Shown here: piece after piece, positions 7,739-16,622 of the stretch
How the letters are laid out: every line of letters starts with the position of its first letter
Numbering within the stretch: the stretch's first letter is position 1
DNA from: a bacterium
GTDB lineage: Bacteria; SZUA-79; Acidulodesulfobacterales; Acidulodesulfobacteraceae
DNA: 64,000 nt
Assembly (NCBI GenBank): GCA_021800805.1
Contig: JAJYYR010000001.1
Coordinates: 806,001 to 870,000, forward strand
Direction of reading: 5' to 3'
Notes under the pieces: generated by a model
Told to the model about the DNA's origin: nothing
The model's database searches: none
What the model saw: the letters and a program-made list of their open reading frames with translations, nothing else
Translations under genes and position numbers: made by a program

Positions 7739-8662
7739 ATGGATAAATTAAATGAAAATCAGGCGGCATACTATCCGGGATGCGCTCTATTGACGATTGA
7801 TAGGGCATACAACAACAGCTCCAAATTAGTTTCAAAAAAAATGGGCATAGAACTTGTAGAAATACCGGATTATAATTGCTGCGGCATAGGAGAAATGAAA
7901 TCGAAAGGGGCGGCTTCTATGTACATGCCTCTTAGAAATATGATGCTCGCCCAAAACAGGTTGGGCTCGAAAAACTTGGTTATGGCATGCTCGGTGTGTT
8001 ATCACGAGTTTAGGAGGTCGATTACGAGAGTCAGGGAAAATCAAAACGAACTCGAAGCCGTTAACGCTATATTTAAAGAAGCCGGAGAGTTTGGGGAGGA
8101 ATATGCTCCCGACGGCGAAGCAAGACACATTTTAGAATTTTTATATAACGAGAAAGGCGTGGACGAGGTAAAAAGAAATACCGTAAAACCCTTGAAAGGA
8201 CTGAAAGTAGCCCCGTATTACGGCTGTCTTTATTCCAGACCGTCTATGTACACTTTTACCGATAAAAAGCCGCAGATGGATAACTCGGAAAGACCGCGTT
8301 TTATGCACGAGTTTTTAGAAGCCGTAGGGGCGGAAACCGTTTTTTACGGGAACGAAGTCCAGTGTTGCGGCGGCAGAAATCTTATTCAGGACGAGGAAAC
8401 TTCTTTTGCCTTATGTTCGCAGACTATTTCAAAGGCGAAAAAGGCGGGGGCGGACGTTATCGCCCTGATATGCCCAAAATGCGCGGGCGCGCTTGACGTC
8501 AACCAGCCCAAAATAGTCGAGAAATTCGGGAAAGATTCGGAACTGCCCGTTGTTTATCTTACTCAGTTAATGGCGTTAGCTTTCGGTTTTTCAAAAAAGG
8601 AAGCCGAATTCGGCGATATGATTTCAGACCCGCTAAAAGTTCTAAAAGAAAAAGGGTTTTAA
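7739..8662 (+). CDS. shdrB2: sHdrB2, CCG-domain subunit with complete motifs
   Basis: The 307-residue HdrB-type protein has both CCG motifs intact: C15, C47-C48-G, C84xxC87, and again C163, C209-C210-G, C245xxC248. It should therefore bind two noncubane [4Fe-4S] clusters, the proposed site of disulfide or sulfane-sulfur chemistry. This contrasts with sHdrB1, where several ligands are replaced. It ends the sHdr operon; the next gene is convergent 13 nt away, and I see no clear intrinsic terminator in between. A GGAGG about 13 nt upstream of the ATG is a distant ribosome site; a GGCGGGCGG stretch lies closer. Confidence 0.88.
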   Translation: MDKLNENQAAYYPGCALLTIDRAYNNSSKLVSKKMGIELVEIPDYNCCGIGEMKSKGAASMYMPLRNMMLAQNRLGSKNLVMACSVCYHEFRRSITRVRENQNELEAVNAIFKEAGEFGEEYAPDGEARHILEFLYNEKGVDEVKRNTVKPLKGLKVAPYYGCLYSRPSMYTFTDKKPQMDNSERPRFMHEFLEAVGAETVFYGNEVQCCGGRNLIQDEETSFALCSQTISKAKKAGADVIALICPKCAGALDVNQPKIVEKFGKDSELPVVYLTQLMALAFGFSKKEAEFGDMISDPLKVLKEKGF

Positions 8663-8675
8663 TAAAATTAAGCCG

Positions 8676-10235
8676 TTAGAATTCTCTTGACGAAAATTTT
8701 TTAAACATAAATTTGTCTTTATATAAAAAATCCTTTAATATATAAATTTTAATAGTCCTGATTTTTTGTCCGTATTTATCCTTTATTTCGATTTTTTTTA
8801 TGAAGGAACAGCTCGAAAAATTACGGCACAAACTTTTTTCAAGCCTGTTTCCGTATTTTGTATTAATAACGTAAAGAAAATTGCGTCCTTTTTTATTTTT
8901 AAAGTCGTTCCACAGCGAATATTCATTATCTCTTATAAAATAGTTGAAAGAATACGTCTGCGGTTTCCCCTTAACATAATATGCAAGCTCGCTCGCCGTC
9001 TGGAATCTTCTTGCGGCAATAAGCAGATTGTCTTTTTTATGAGCCGACAGTATTTTATCGACTTGCGCGCCCATCTTTTTCCAGCCGAGCATATCCCTTA
9101 AAGGACTTTTGCTTATTTTAACGTTCATAAAAGGGCTAAAAACAGGATAATAAGGAGCGGTAAAAATAATTAAAGAGAAGATAAAACCTGTTAAAAACGA
9201 CAATCCGTAAAAATAAGTTATAACTTTTTTTATACGGGCGCCGTTCAAAGCGGAATATAGTCTTACCGTCAGGAGAAAAGCAAGCAGAAAAGCCGGAAAA
9301 TATAAAAATACCGGCCAGTTAGGCTGAACCGTGGTCTTTGTGCATTGATATACAAAATAAAAGAAAGGAACTAAAGAAGCCGTAGAAAGAGCAATATATA
9401 TATCGTTATTTTCTTTCAAACCGAGATACATGCCTGCAAACGCGCAGAACATAATAATTATAAATAAAAACGGGGAAATTATACCGGCTTGCGAAGCTAT
9501 AAATAAAAAAAGATTATATAAAAAAATACCGAAGTTTTCATATCCGCCCGACAATGTTAAAAGATGCCTGAAAGATACGAAATCGTTGAGGTAATTCCAT
9601 ATTATTACGGGAGTAAATATAGCCGCCGATATTAAAAAAGCCAGATAAGGCTCTTTTTTAAAAAAATATTTTCGGTATCTCTTGCTTAAAATAAGAAAAA
9701 GAAAAATTATAGGGTAAATGAAAACCGCCGTATATTTGCTAAGCAAGGCAAGTCCCGTAGAAATGCCGATTAAATACCAGAAATAATCTTTACCGGTTGT
9801 AATAAGATATATAAGAAACAGAATAGTTAATGAAAAAAACAGCATCTGCAGATTTCCGTAAACTATTAAAACCCCGCCGACGTTAAAGATAGGTATTGCG
9901 TTTAATAAAACCGCCCAAAATAATGAAAGCAGCACCTTTCCCGTTATTTTTTTTAATGCGGCGAATACAAACAAAGACAACAATAACGATATTACCGGCG
10001 CGGCGAGCCTGACAAAAAACTGCGAGCCCAGTTTTCCGAAAAGAGTCGTAAAGGCTATAGTATAAGCAATCATCGGAGACATATCGTAATAAGAAAGCGA
10101 TAAATGCCTCGACCATTGCCAGTAATAAGCTTCTTCGGGAATCAAATCTATTTTTGTTATCAGTATAAGCCTGATTATAAAAAGAACGAGAAGAACCGAG
10201 AAAAGAGAGTATGCGATTATTTTGTTTTTGCTCAT
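8676..10235 (-). CDS. GT39-type membrane glycosyltransferase (dolichyl/undecaprenyl-phosphate sugar dependent)
   Basis: The 519-residue polytopic membrane protein shows the PMT/ArnT signature near residues 33-55. An acidic pair is followed by AYYWQW, then HLSLSYYDMSPMIAY, the usual YxDHPP region. About eleven hydrophobic segments follow and then a roughly 120-residue extracytoplasmic tail. Such enzymes move a sugar from a polyprenyl phosphate to protein or lipid on the outer face of the inner membrane. The usual catalytic Asp is a Glu here (PEEAYYW) and the usual PP is SP, so substrate and activity are uncertain. It is a single gene, convergent with the sHdr operon and divergent from pilM, with its own promoter. 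Confidence 0.78.
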   Translation of the reverse strand: MSKNKIIAYSLFSVLLVLFIIRLILITKIDLIPEEAYYWQWSRHLSLSYYDMSPMIAYTIAFTTLFGKLGSQFFVRLAAPVISLLLSLFVFAALKKITGKVLLSLFWAVLLNAIPIFNVGGVLIVYGNLQMLFFSLTILFLIYLITTGKDYFWYLIGISTGLALLSKYTAVFIYPIIFLFLILSKRYRKYFFKKEPYLAFLISAAIFTPVIIWNYLNDFVSFRHLLTLSGGYENFGIFLYNLFLFIASQAGIISPFLFIIIMFCAFAGMYLGLKENNDIYIALSTASLVPFFYFVYQCTKTTVQPNWPVFLYFPAFLLAFLLTVRLYSALNGARIKKVITYFYGLSFLTGFIFSLIIFTAPYYPVFSPFMNVKISKSPLRDMLGWKKMGAQVDKILSAHKKDNLLIAARRFQTASELAYYVKGKPQTYSFNYFIRDNEYSLWNDFKNKKGRNFLYVINTKYGNRLEKSLCRNFSSCSFIKKIEIKDKYGQKIRTIKIYILKDFLYKDKFMFKKFSSREF

Positions 10236-10257
10236 AATTTATATTTTTTTTAGAAAC

Positions 10258-10285
10258 ATTATACGATTTTTGAATTTAAAATCAA
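10258..10285 (-). promoter_or_regulatory. Promoter of the GT39 gene
   Basis: On the minus strand, TTGATT (10285-10280), a 16-bp spacer and a perfect TATAAT (10263-10258) are followed about 22 nt later by the ATG at 10235. Confidence 0.45.
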
Positions 10286-10295
10286 ATAAAAAAAC

Positions 10296-10333
10296 TTGAC
10301 ATTCAATATTATTAAGGTTATTTTAATAATATT
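10296..10333 (+). promoter_or_regulatory. Candidate pil operon promoter with overlapping operator-like inverted repeat
   Basis: TTGACA (10296-10301), a 17-bp spacer and TATTTT (10319-10324) precede pilM by about 180 bp. A perfect inverted repeat with 11-bp arms (AATATTATTAA, 10305-10315 and 10323-10333, 7-bp gap) spans the spacer and the -10, as an operator would. The leader down to pilM is very AT-rich and shows nothing else I can name. Confidence 0.35.
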
Positions 10334-10502
10334 ATTATAAGAAATACCAATTTATTTTTTATATGTTATAATAAATTTAATTAATTTAATTAAAGCAGAG
10401 TTTTAAAAAGCCGATATATAATATATAATGCAAGATATAATGTATATATATGCATGTAATTTAATTACAATAAATTTTAATTTTAATTAAAAGTTTAAAA
10501 AT

Positions 10503-11555
10503 ATGGCTTTAAAATTAGGCATAGGTTCAAAAATTGGCGTTGGAGTAGATATAGGCTCGAGCTCGATTAAAGTTTTGGAACTGTCAAGATCCGGCCATAA
10601 ATATTATATAGAAGCGCTCGACATAATAGACCTGCCTTCGGGCGCCGTCAGCGGCGGCATTATAAACGACTCCGCTTCTTCCGCTTCCTATCTTAAAAGT
10701 TCTTTTTCCAAACACGGCATAGGCGAGAAAAAAGTCGCAATAGGAATACCCTGCAAACACGTCATAATAAAAACTATAGAAATGCCTAAAATGAAAGCGA
10801 AAGAGATTGATTCTTCGATATATTACGAAGCTCAAAGATATATAACTTACGATATGAACGAAGTATTTATGGATTACTTAGTTTTAGGCGATTCTCCGAA
10901 CGATGCCGGCAGTAATTTAATTATGATAGTCGCGGGGAAAAAAGATATCATAGATAACCAGATGGATTTTATTCACCAATGCGGATTAAATCCTAATATC
11001 GTAGATGTGGATTGTATAGCATTGGAAAATATGTTTAATTTTAATTATCCCGAAGAATTCGACGAGCTGACGGCTATCATAAAGATCGGAGCGTCGGAAA
11101 CAAACGTTCACGTGCTTCAAAAAGGCGTAAACTTATTTAGAAGGGACATCCCAATCGGCGGTATGAATATTACGGAAGAAATAGCAAAAAAATTCCAAAT
11201 AGATATTAATGAAGCAGAAAATATAAAAAACGGCAATATGGGAAATAGGAGCGAAGATTTTAAAACCGATTATTCGATATACCTTAATATGATACTGTCG
11301 AGGGTAACGTCGGAAATTCAAAGAACGATAGATTATTTTGCCGCAAACAACGACAAGCAGTACCCTAAAAAAGTTTATCTGACCGGCGGTTCAAGCAAGT
11401 TGCGGGGTATTCTCGAGGACATAGAAACAAAAATAAATATTCCCACGGTTAATATAAATCCTTTTCGCAATATACTTTTCAAAAAAAATATCGAGGATGA
11501 TAAAAGCCATTTTTTTGCGGTTGCTGTCGGATTGGCATTAAGGGGAGTAGAATAA
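10503..11555 (+). CDS. pilM: PilM, type IV pilus inner-membrane assembly ATPase-like protein
   Basis: The 350-residue actin/FtsA-fold protein has the first phosphate-binding loop GVDIGSSSIKVLEL near residues 13-26. It also has the later GASETNVHVLQKG and YLTGGSSKLRG motifs, as expected for PilM, which polymerises on the cytoplasmic face and binds the N-terminus of PilN. It begins the canonical order pilM-N-O-P-Q. There is no obvious Shine-Dalgarno before the ATG. The pilN gene follows after 1 nt. There is a long AT-rich leader upstream with a possible promoter near 10296-10324. Confidence 0.9.
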   Translation: MALKLGIGSKIGVGVDIGSSSIKVLELSRSGHKYYIEALDIIDLPSGAVSGGIINDSASSASYLKSSFSKHGIGEKKVAIGIPCKHVIIKTIEMPKMKAKEIDSSIYYEAQRYITYDMNEVFMDYLVLGDSPNDAGSNLIMIVAGKKDIIDNQMDFIHQCGLNPNIVDVDCIALENMFNFNYPEEFDELTAIIKIGASETNVHVLQKGVNLFRRDIPIGGMNITEEIAKKFQIDINEAENIKNGNMGNRSEDFKTDYSIYLNMILSRVTSEIQRTIDYFAANNDKQYPKKVYLTGGSSKLRGILEDIETKINIPTVNINPFRNILFKKNIEDDKSHFFAVAVGLALRGVE

Positions 11556-11556
11556 A

Positions 11557-12096
11557 TTGATTAAAATTAATTTAAATAAGAAGCCTAAAAAAATAAAGAT
11601 AAAAATAGAAACAGGGGGATTGCTGGTTTATTTTATCGTTCCCATAGTTCTTGCCGCAATATCGGTTTTCCTTCTTCAAACCTCAATGGATAAAAAAATC
11701 GACGGTTTAAACAATAGTATAAAGAATTATAACGAAAAGACGGCGGCGTTAATGCCGAAAGTCAGAGCCGTAAACGCAATTAAAGCGAAAGAATCGCAAA
11801 TTATACAGAAGGTTAATACTATAAAAATGTTAAAAAAAGAACAGATGGGTCCTATAGGATATATTTATTATATTACATCTGCAATTCCTAGATTTTCTTG
11901 GATTAATTCTTTAAAATCGAATAAAGGGGACATCTCCGTTACGGGAATAGCTTTGGACGGTCAGGTAGAATCTATATTTATGAATAATTTAAGCCGGACG
12001 GGCTTTTTTGACGGCGTGAGCTTACTTCAAACTTCCGAGATCAAAAAGCAGGGTTTAAGGCTTCAAAGTTTCAGTCTAACTATGAAGGTAAAATAA
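11557..12096 (+). CDS. pilN: PilN, type IV pilus alignment protein
   Basis: The 179-residue protein has the PilN layout. A short cytoplasmic N-terminus (IKINLNKKP, resembling the conserved INLLP-type PilM-binding stretch) is followed by one transmembrane helix at about 24-42. Then come a coiled-coil and a small periplasmic domain. It links PilM to PilO. The start codon is TTG at 11557, supported by a GGGGAG site in the end of pilM and by the immediate conserved N-terminal motif. It is flanked by pilM (1 nt) and pilO (4 nt). Confidence 0.87.
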   Translation: MIKINLNKKPKKIKIKIETGGLLVYFIVPIVLAAISVFLLQTSMDKKIDGLNNSIKNYNEKTAALMPKVRAVNAIKAKESQIIQKVNTIKMLKKEQMGPIGYIYYITSAIPRFSWINSLKSNKGDISVTGIALDGQVESIFMNNLSRTGFFDGVSLLQTSEIKKQGLRLQSFSLTMKVK

Positions 12097-12100
12097 TAAG

Positions 12101-12724
12101 ATGGATATTAAATCAATAAAATCAAAAATAGATTTCGGCAATCCGGCGGTTCTCGGAACGGTTATAAGCATCGTTTTATTTATAGTTATAATGGGAATAT
12201 ACTACTATTTTATATATTCGGGGCTGAGAACGAAAGCATCCCAAAAACAGACGGAATTGAGCGGGATAACCGCCAAATATAATTCATACTTAGAATTAGT
12301 CGCGAGCTATCCGCTATTATTAAAGCAGGATAAAAAGTTAAATAAAGAATTTGCCGGTTTGCTTTCTGAACTTCCGTCGAAGAAAAACATACCCCAGCTT
12401 TTGATGAAAATTTCAAACTATGAAAAAATGTTAAATCTTAATTTAAAAATGTTTAAACCGGGGAAGGGCGCCGCAAAGGGTTTTTACGAAACCGTCCCTT
12501 TCTCGATGAATATCAGCGGAGATTTTTATAACGTCTATAAGTTTTTTTATAAGCTTGCCTTTATGAAAAGGATAGTGGATGTTCACGACGTCGCTATTAC
12601 ACGGACTGCTAAGGGACATAAGGTAGCGGCTTCTTTTAACGGAACGGCGTTTTCTTTCATAGGCGCGCCGCCGGCGGGGCAGTTAAAAACCGCTAAAAAA
12701 AACGGAGGCGCGGTTAAAAAATGA
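12101..12724 (+). CDS. pilO: PilO, type IV pilus alignment protein
   Basis: The 207-residue protein has one N-terminal transmembrane segment (about 20-40) and a periplasmic coiled-coil. A ferredoxin-like domain follows (ETVPFSMNISGDFYNVYKFFYKL and following), the standard PilO architecture. It pairs with PilN and contacts the lipoprotein or periplasmic PilP to align the secretin with the inner-membrane motor. It overlaps pilP by 4 nt (ATGA), indicating translational coupling. Confidence 0.87.
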   Translation: MDIKSIKSKIDFGNPAVLGTVISIVLFIVIMGIYYYFIYSGLRTKASQKQTELSGITAKYNSYLELVASYPLLLKQDKKLNKEFAGLLSELPSKKNIPQLLMKISNYEKMLNLNLKMFKPGKGAAKGFYETVPFSMNISGDFYNVYKFFYKLAFMKRIVDVHDVAITRTAKGHKVAASFNGTAFSFIGAPPAGQLKTAKKNGGAVKK

Positions 12725-13155
12725 GAAAACCGCTTTTTATAATTATTTTTATGTTTATTTGCATTTTTGCCGGAACAGTCGGAACCTCCGACGCCGCCGC
12801 GGAACCCGCAACGCATTCCAAAACCGCCTACCCCTATTATTTAAAGAGGGACCCGTTTCAAACTTTTTTATATACCCAAAAACCGGGTACTTCGTTTAAA
12901 GCCGGCGAACTGCCTCTTTTGCAGTACAGTATTTCATCTTTAAAGATAGTTGGCATTATGAACAGACAGGGGAAATATTTTGCGATGGTTCAAACGCCGG
13001 ACGGCAGGTCTTATATAGTCACTGTAGGTTCGTTAGTCGGCGTAAACAAGGCAAGAGTGGTTTCGATAAACGGCAGCGAAGTTAATTTAGTCGAAAGAAC
13101 TTATAATATTCTTGGACAGATGCGGTCTGTTAACGTCGTTATGGGATTAAAATAA
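12721..13155 (+). CDS. pilP: PilP, type IV pilus periplasmic protein, without a lipobox
   Basis: The 144-residue protein begins with a signal peptide (about 1-26). It contains the family signature KRDPFQTF near residue 43, and the HR domain follows (SISSLKIVGIMNRQGKYFAMV...VGSLVGVNKARVV). PilP normally is a lipoprotein bridging PilO/PilN to PilQ. Here no cysteine follows the hydrophobic stretch, so it is predicted to be secreted rather than lipidated. It is coupled to pilO by a 4-nt overlap and followed by pilQ after 42 nt. Confidence 0.83.
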   Translation: MRKPLFIIIFMFICIFAGTVGTSDAAAEPATHSKTAYPYYLKRDPFQTFLYTQKPGTSFKAGELPLLQYSISSLKIVGIMNRQGKYFAMVQTPDGRSYIVTVGSLVGVNKARVVSINGSEVNLVERTYNILGQMRSVNVVMGLK

Positions 13156-13197
13156 TTAAAATAATAAATAAGAATAATAAATAAGAGGAAAAATAAT

Positions 13198-14586
13198 ATG
13201 AAAAAGCGGATTGCGGCATTAACGTTAATATATATCGCATCTTTTATATATATTATATACGGCGCGGCTTACGTCTATGCCGGACAGAACGGCGGCAGCG
13301 GCGCACCGGCGGCGTATTCGTCGCCCTCGACCGTTACCCCATACCCTCGAACCGTTAAGAAATTTTACTTAGATCCAAGCGATATGAGAGTGAGTTTTGA
13401 TTTTCAGAATGCAAGCGTATCCGACGTCATAAGAATGATTGCAAAGGTTTCCGATATGAATGTCTTAATAGGCTCGGACGTTAAAGGAACCGTTACTATG
13501 AAAATGAAGAATGTTCCGCTTAAAAATATTTTATCCCTCATACTCGAAGCATACGGTCTCGGAATGGTTAAAAAGGATGGAATATACTACATAAATTCAA
13601 CCGGAACAATATCGTCGGTGATTTCAGCCGAAAAAAAAGCGAGAGCAATTTCAGAACATAAGGTTACAAGGCTCGTTCCGGTTAATTATGTTTCCGCTAA
13701 CGGGCTTATGACCAAAGTCAAATCGGTTTTAAGTTCACAGGGGAAGGTCATTTACGATAAGTCTCTTCATTCATTGCTTATCACAGATATACCGAACCGG
13801 GTCGCAAGAGCCGTAAAATTGATAAAAATGCTCGACAAAAGAACTCCCGAAGTAGAGATTGTAGCAAAGATGGTAGAAGTCAGCAAAAATTATTCAAACC
13901 AGCTTGGTATAAACTGGAACGGCAGTTATCTCGGCGCAGCGCCGACTTCTTCAAATGCCGCCGTATCGCCGAATTATTTCAGCGGAGAAACTACCGGTTC
14001 GCCGGCAGGTCCCGGATTAAGCCCGACGCTTTCGACGCAGGCTTCCGCAGGAACTTTTACCGTCGGAATATTGAACTCGTATGCCAGCATAAACGCTACT
14101 ATTCAAGCGCTCGAAAGCTTGTCTAAAGCAAAGTCAATCGCTTCGCCTAAAGTCGTCGTTCTTAATAACCAGACGGCAACCATAGAAAAAGGTCAGACGC
14201 TTTATCTCCCGGGTGTAGCCGGGGTCGGCGCAACCGCCGCTCCTCAGGCAATTACTGCCCAAATTTCGCTTTCGATTACTCCTCATATTATGGCAAACGG
14301 AAACGTAAAACTCGTTATTAACTCGTCGAACAATACGGTTGCTCCCCCCGTTTCGGGCGCACAGGCAACTCTTGATACGGAAAGCGCCAATTCTACGGTT
14401 ATAATAAAAAACGGGCAGACGGTCGTTATAGGAGGCGTTTATCAGATGAGCAAAACCGTTACTAATAACGGAATTCCGGGACTCATGAGTATTCCTCTTC
14501 TAGGCTGGTTTTTTAAATCCCAAAATATAAGTTATTCCAAAGACGAGCTGATGATATTTATCACACCCAAGATTATTAACGGTTAG
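13198..14586 (+). CDS. pilQ: PilQ, compact type IV pilus secretin
   Basis: The 462-residue outer-membrane secretin has a signal peptide at 1-28 and an STN/N0-like domain at about 62-140. A NolW-type N1 domain covers about 155-225 (VPVNYVSANGLMTKVKS) and the secretin barrel about 265-460, ending in GGVYQMSKTVTNNGIPGLMSIPLLGWFFK and DELMIFITPKI. Most PilQ proteins are longer because they carry AMIN domains for peptidoglycan binding. None is present here, so anchoring must differ. It ends the pilMNOPQ run; the ribosome site is GAGGAAAA. Confidence 0.88.
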   Translation: MKKRIAALTLIYIASFIYIIYGAAYVYAGQNGGSGAPAAYSSPSTVTPYPRTVKKFYLDPSDMRVSFDFQNASVSDVIRMIAKVSDMNVLIGSDVKGTVTMKMKNVPLKNILSLILEAYGLGMVKKDGIYYINSTGTISSVISAEKKARAISEHKVTRLVPVNYVSANGLMTKVKSVLSSQGKVIYDKSLHSLLITDIPNRVARAVKLIKMLDKRTPEVEIVAKMVEVSKNYSNQLGINWNGSYLGAAPTSSNAAVSPNYFSGETTGSPAGPGLSPTLSTQASAGTFTVGILNSYASINATIQALESLSKAKSIASPKVVVLNNQTATIEKGQTLYLPGVAGVGATAAPQAITAQISLSITPHIMANGNVKLVINSSNNTVAPPVSGAQATLDTESANSTVIIKNGQTVVIGGVYQMSKTVTNNGIPGLMSIPLLGWFFKSQNISYSKDELMIFITPKIING

Positions 14587-14622
14587 TTTGAAATCCGCCC
14601 CCTTTTTTTTAGTGCGTTTTTC

Positions 14623-14631
14623 TGATAAAAT
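14623..14631 (+). promoter_or_regulatory. Extended -10 of folE2, leaderless arrangement
   Basis: TGA followed by TAAAAT (14626-14631) forms an extended -10 ending 6 nt before the folE2 ATG at 14638. No Shine-Dalgarno and no good -35 are present, so initiation at or near the start codon is likely. Confidence 0.35.
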
Positions 14632-14637
14632 TATGTA

Positions 14638-15411
14638 ATGTTGAAAGACGTTCAAAATTCAAAAGACAAAAGAGGTATAGCAATAGATAAGGTCGGTATA
14701 AAAAACCTCAGCTATCCGATAGCCGTTCTCGATAAAAAAAAGTCCCTCCAGCATACCATAGCTAATATAAATATGTATGTTGACCTTCCGCATTATTTCA
14801 AAGGAACTCATATGAGCCGGTTCCTCGAAGTTTTAAACGAGCATAGAGGCGAAATCAGTATAGTTAATTTCCCGGATATTTTAAGAAAAATTAAAAAAGT
14901 TTTGAACGCAGGTTCGGCTTCCGTCGAAATAGAATTCCCTTATTTCATCGAAAAGGCGGCTCCGGTCAGCGGAAAAAAAAGTTTAATGGAATATATCTGT
15001 TATTATAACGGGACTATAAAGGATGCCGGCGAAGAAAGTATTATAACAATCGGCGTAAAGGTGCCGATAAATACTCTTTGCCCTTGTTCTAAAGAAATAT
15101 CTAAATACGGCGCGCATAACCAGAGGGGTATAGTTTCGGTTTCGCTTGAATTTTCTAAACTTATATGGTTCGAGGATATAATAGCAGACGTCGAATCCTG
15201 CGCGAGTTCTCCTATTTATTCGCTGTTAAAAAGGGAGGACGAAAGGTTTTTGACCGAGCATGCCTACGAAAATCCTATGTTTGTAGAAGACATAGCCAGA
15301 TGCGTAGCCGGAATACTGAATAAAAATAAAAATATAAAACGGTTCAAGGTCGAAGCGGAAAATTTTGAAAGCATACATAATCATAATGCTTACGCAATGA
15401 TAGAAAGATAA
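14638..15411 (+). CDS. folE2: GTP cyclohydrolase FolE2 (type IB)
   Basis: The 257-residue protein matches the FolE2/MptA family, which opens the GTP ring to give dihydroneopterin triphosphate for folate (or the related pterin precursor of queuosine). The diagnostic active-site stretch CPCSKEISKYGAHNQRG lies at about 148-164. An N-terminal NLSYPIAVLDK and a C-terminal FESIHNHNAYA with metal-binding residues are also typical. Type IB enzymes are metal-flexible and often replace zinc-dependent FolE when zinc is limiting. Expression appears to start from a promoter abutting the ATG. aroC follows 14 nt downstream. Confidence 0.92.
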   Translation: MLKDVQNSKDKRGIAIDKVGIKNLSYPIAVLDKKKSLQHTIANINMYVDLPHYFKGTHMSRFLEVLNEHRGEISIVNFPDILRKIKKVLNAGSASVEIEFPYFIEKAAPVSGKKSLMEYICYYNGTIKDAGEESIITIGVKVPINTLCPCSKEISKYGAHNQRGIVSVSLEFSKLIWFEDIIADVESCASSPIYSLLKREDERFLTEHAYENPMFVEDIARCVAGILNKNKNIKRFKVEAENFESIHNHNAYAMIER

Positions 15412-15425
15412 CGGGGAGGGTATAT

Positions 15426-16622
15426 ATGCTCAGGTTTTTAACGGCGGGAGAATCCCACGGAAAAGGGTTAGTTACGATAATCGACAACTTTCCCGCAGGA
15501 GTAAAAATTGACGAAGATTTTATAAACGAGAAGCTAAGGCACAGGCAGTCCGGCTACGGAAGGGGCGCAAGGCAGAAAATAGAAACCGATAAAATAGAGT
15601 TTCTATCGGGCGTCAGGGGCGGGTTGACGACCGGTTCGCCTGTATCGTTTTTCATAAAAAACAAAGATTACGAAAACTGGCGGGAAAGAATGGACGTTTT
15701 TAAACCGGTTCCCGAAGAAAGCAAAATTCATACTCCAAGACCGGGGCATGCCGATTTTGCCGGTTCTATAAAATTCGGATTAGACGACATACGCAATGTG
15801 CTTGAACGATCGAGCGCAAGAGAAACGGCTTCGAGAGTCGCCGTAGGGGCAATTTGCCAGATATTTTTGAAAAATTTCGACATCGAGTTTGCTTCGGCGG
15901 TGCTGGGTATAGGCGGGATAGAGGAAAAGGGAACAGATTTATTTTTTGCTTTGCAAAAAAAAGGATCTGTCCCCTTTTCCTTATTCGATGAAACAGTAAA
16001 GCGCAACGTCGAAACTTCCGAACTCCGCATGCCTTTTCCTGATTCCGAAACGGAAAGAAAGGTTAAAGCGCTAATAGATAAGATGAAAATCGAAGGGGAT
16101 ACCGTCGGCGGGCTTATAACCGCTCAGACAAAAGGCGTGCCGGTCGGTCTCGGCAGTTTTACGCAGTGGGACGAAAAGCTTGACGCCCACATAGCGATGT
16201 CTATAATGAGCATACAGGCTGTTAAAAGCGTAGAAATAGGCGTCGGCGTAAAATCGGCGTTTATGAAAGGTTCTGAATATCACGATTCCATATATTATAG
16301 CTCCTCTTTTTACAGAAAAACCGACAATGCCGGCGGTATAGAAGGCGGGATGTCCAACGGCGAAATAATAAGCGTAACCTGCGCGATGAAACCCATCCCG
16401 ACGCTTATGAAGCCGTATTTGGACACGGTCGATTTAATGACCGGAGAAGCGAAAAAAGCCTTTCTCGAAAGATCTGACGTGTGTGCCGTTCCGGCGGCGT
16501 CTATAGTCGTCGAATCTGCGCTTGCTTTTTCTATATGCTATTTTTTTCTTAAAAAATTCGGCGGCGACGGTTTAAAGGAGATTAAAAGAAATTACGAAGG
16601 GAATAAACATGGCGGACAATAA
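15426..16622 (+). CDS. aroC: Chorismate synthase with in-frame palindromic insertion
   Basis: The 398-residue enzyme converts EPSP to chorismate using reduced FMN, the last common step of aromatic biosynthesis. The N-terminal LTAGESHGKGL, the RPGHADFAGSIKF and SARETASRVA region and the WDEKLDAHIAMSIMSIQAVKSVEIG stretch are family hallmarks. Residues about 166-186 (EKGTDLFF...KKGSVPFS) do not look like chorismate synthase and are encoded by a 60-nt near-perfect hairpin. The protein is correspondingly longer than I expect in this loop. The frame is kept, so the enzyme may still be functional. The ribosome site GGGGAGGG is strong; the gene overlaps aroK by 14 nt. Confidence 0.92.
   Translation: MLRFLTAGESHGKGLVTIIDNFPAGVKIDEDFINEKLRHRQSGYGRGARQKIETDKIEFLSGVRGGLTTGSPVSFFIKNKDYENWRERMDVFKPVPEESKIHTPRPGHADFAGSIKFGLDDIRNVLERSSARETASRVAVGAICQIFLKNFDIEFASAVLGIGGIEEKGTDLFFALQKKGSVPFSLFDETVKRNVETSELRMPFPDSETERKVKALIDKMKIEGDTVGGLITAQTKGVPVGLGSFTQWDEKLDAHIAMSIMSIQAVKSVEIGVGVKSAFMKGSEYHDSIYYSSSFYRKTDNAGGIEGGMSNGEIISVTCAMKPIPTLMKPYLDTVDLMTGEAKKAFLERSDVCAVPAASIVVESALAFSICYFFLKKFGGDGLKEIKRNYEGNKHGGQ
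15922..15981. repeat. 60-nt palindromic element inserted in frame in aroC
   Basis: Outer arms 15922-15938 and 15965-15981 (17 bp, one A/C mismatch) end in ACAGAT/ATCTGT. They enclose an inner stem 15942-15949/15953-15960 (TTTTTTGC/GCAAAAAA) with a 3-nt loop. The length is exactly 20 codons. The core GGGxACAGA...TCTGTCCCC matches the palindromes at 18381 and 18608. Confidence 0.75.
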
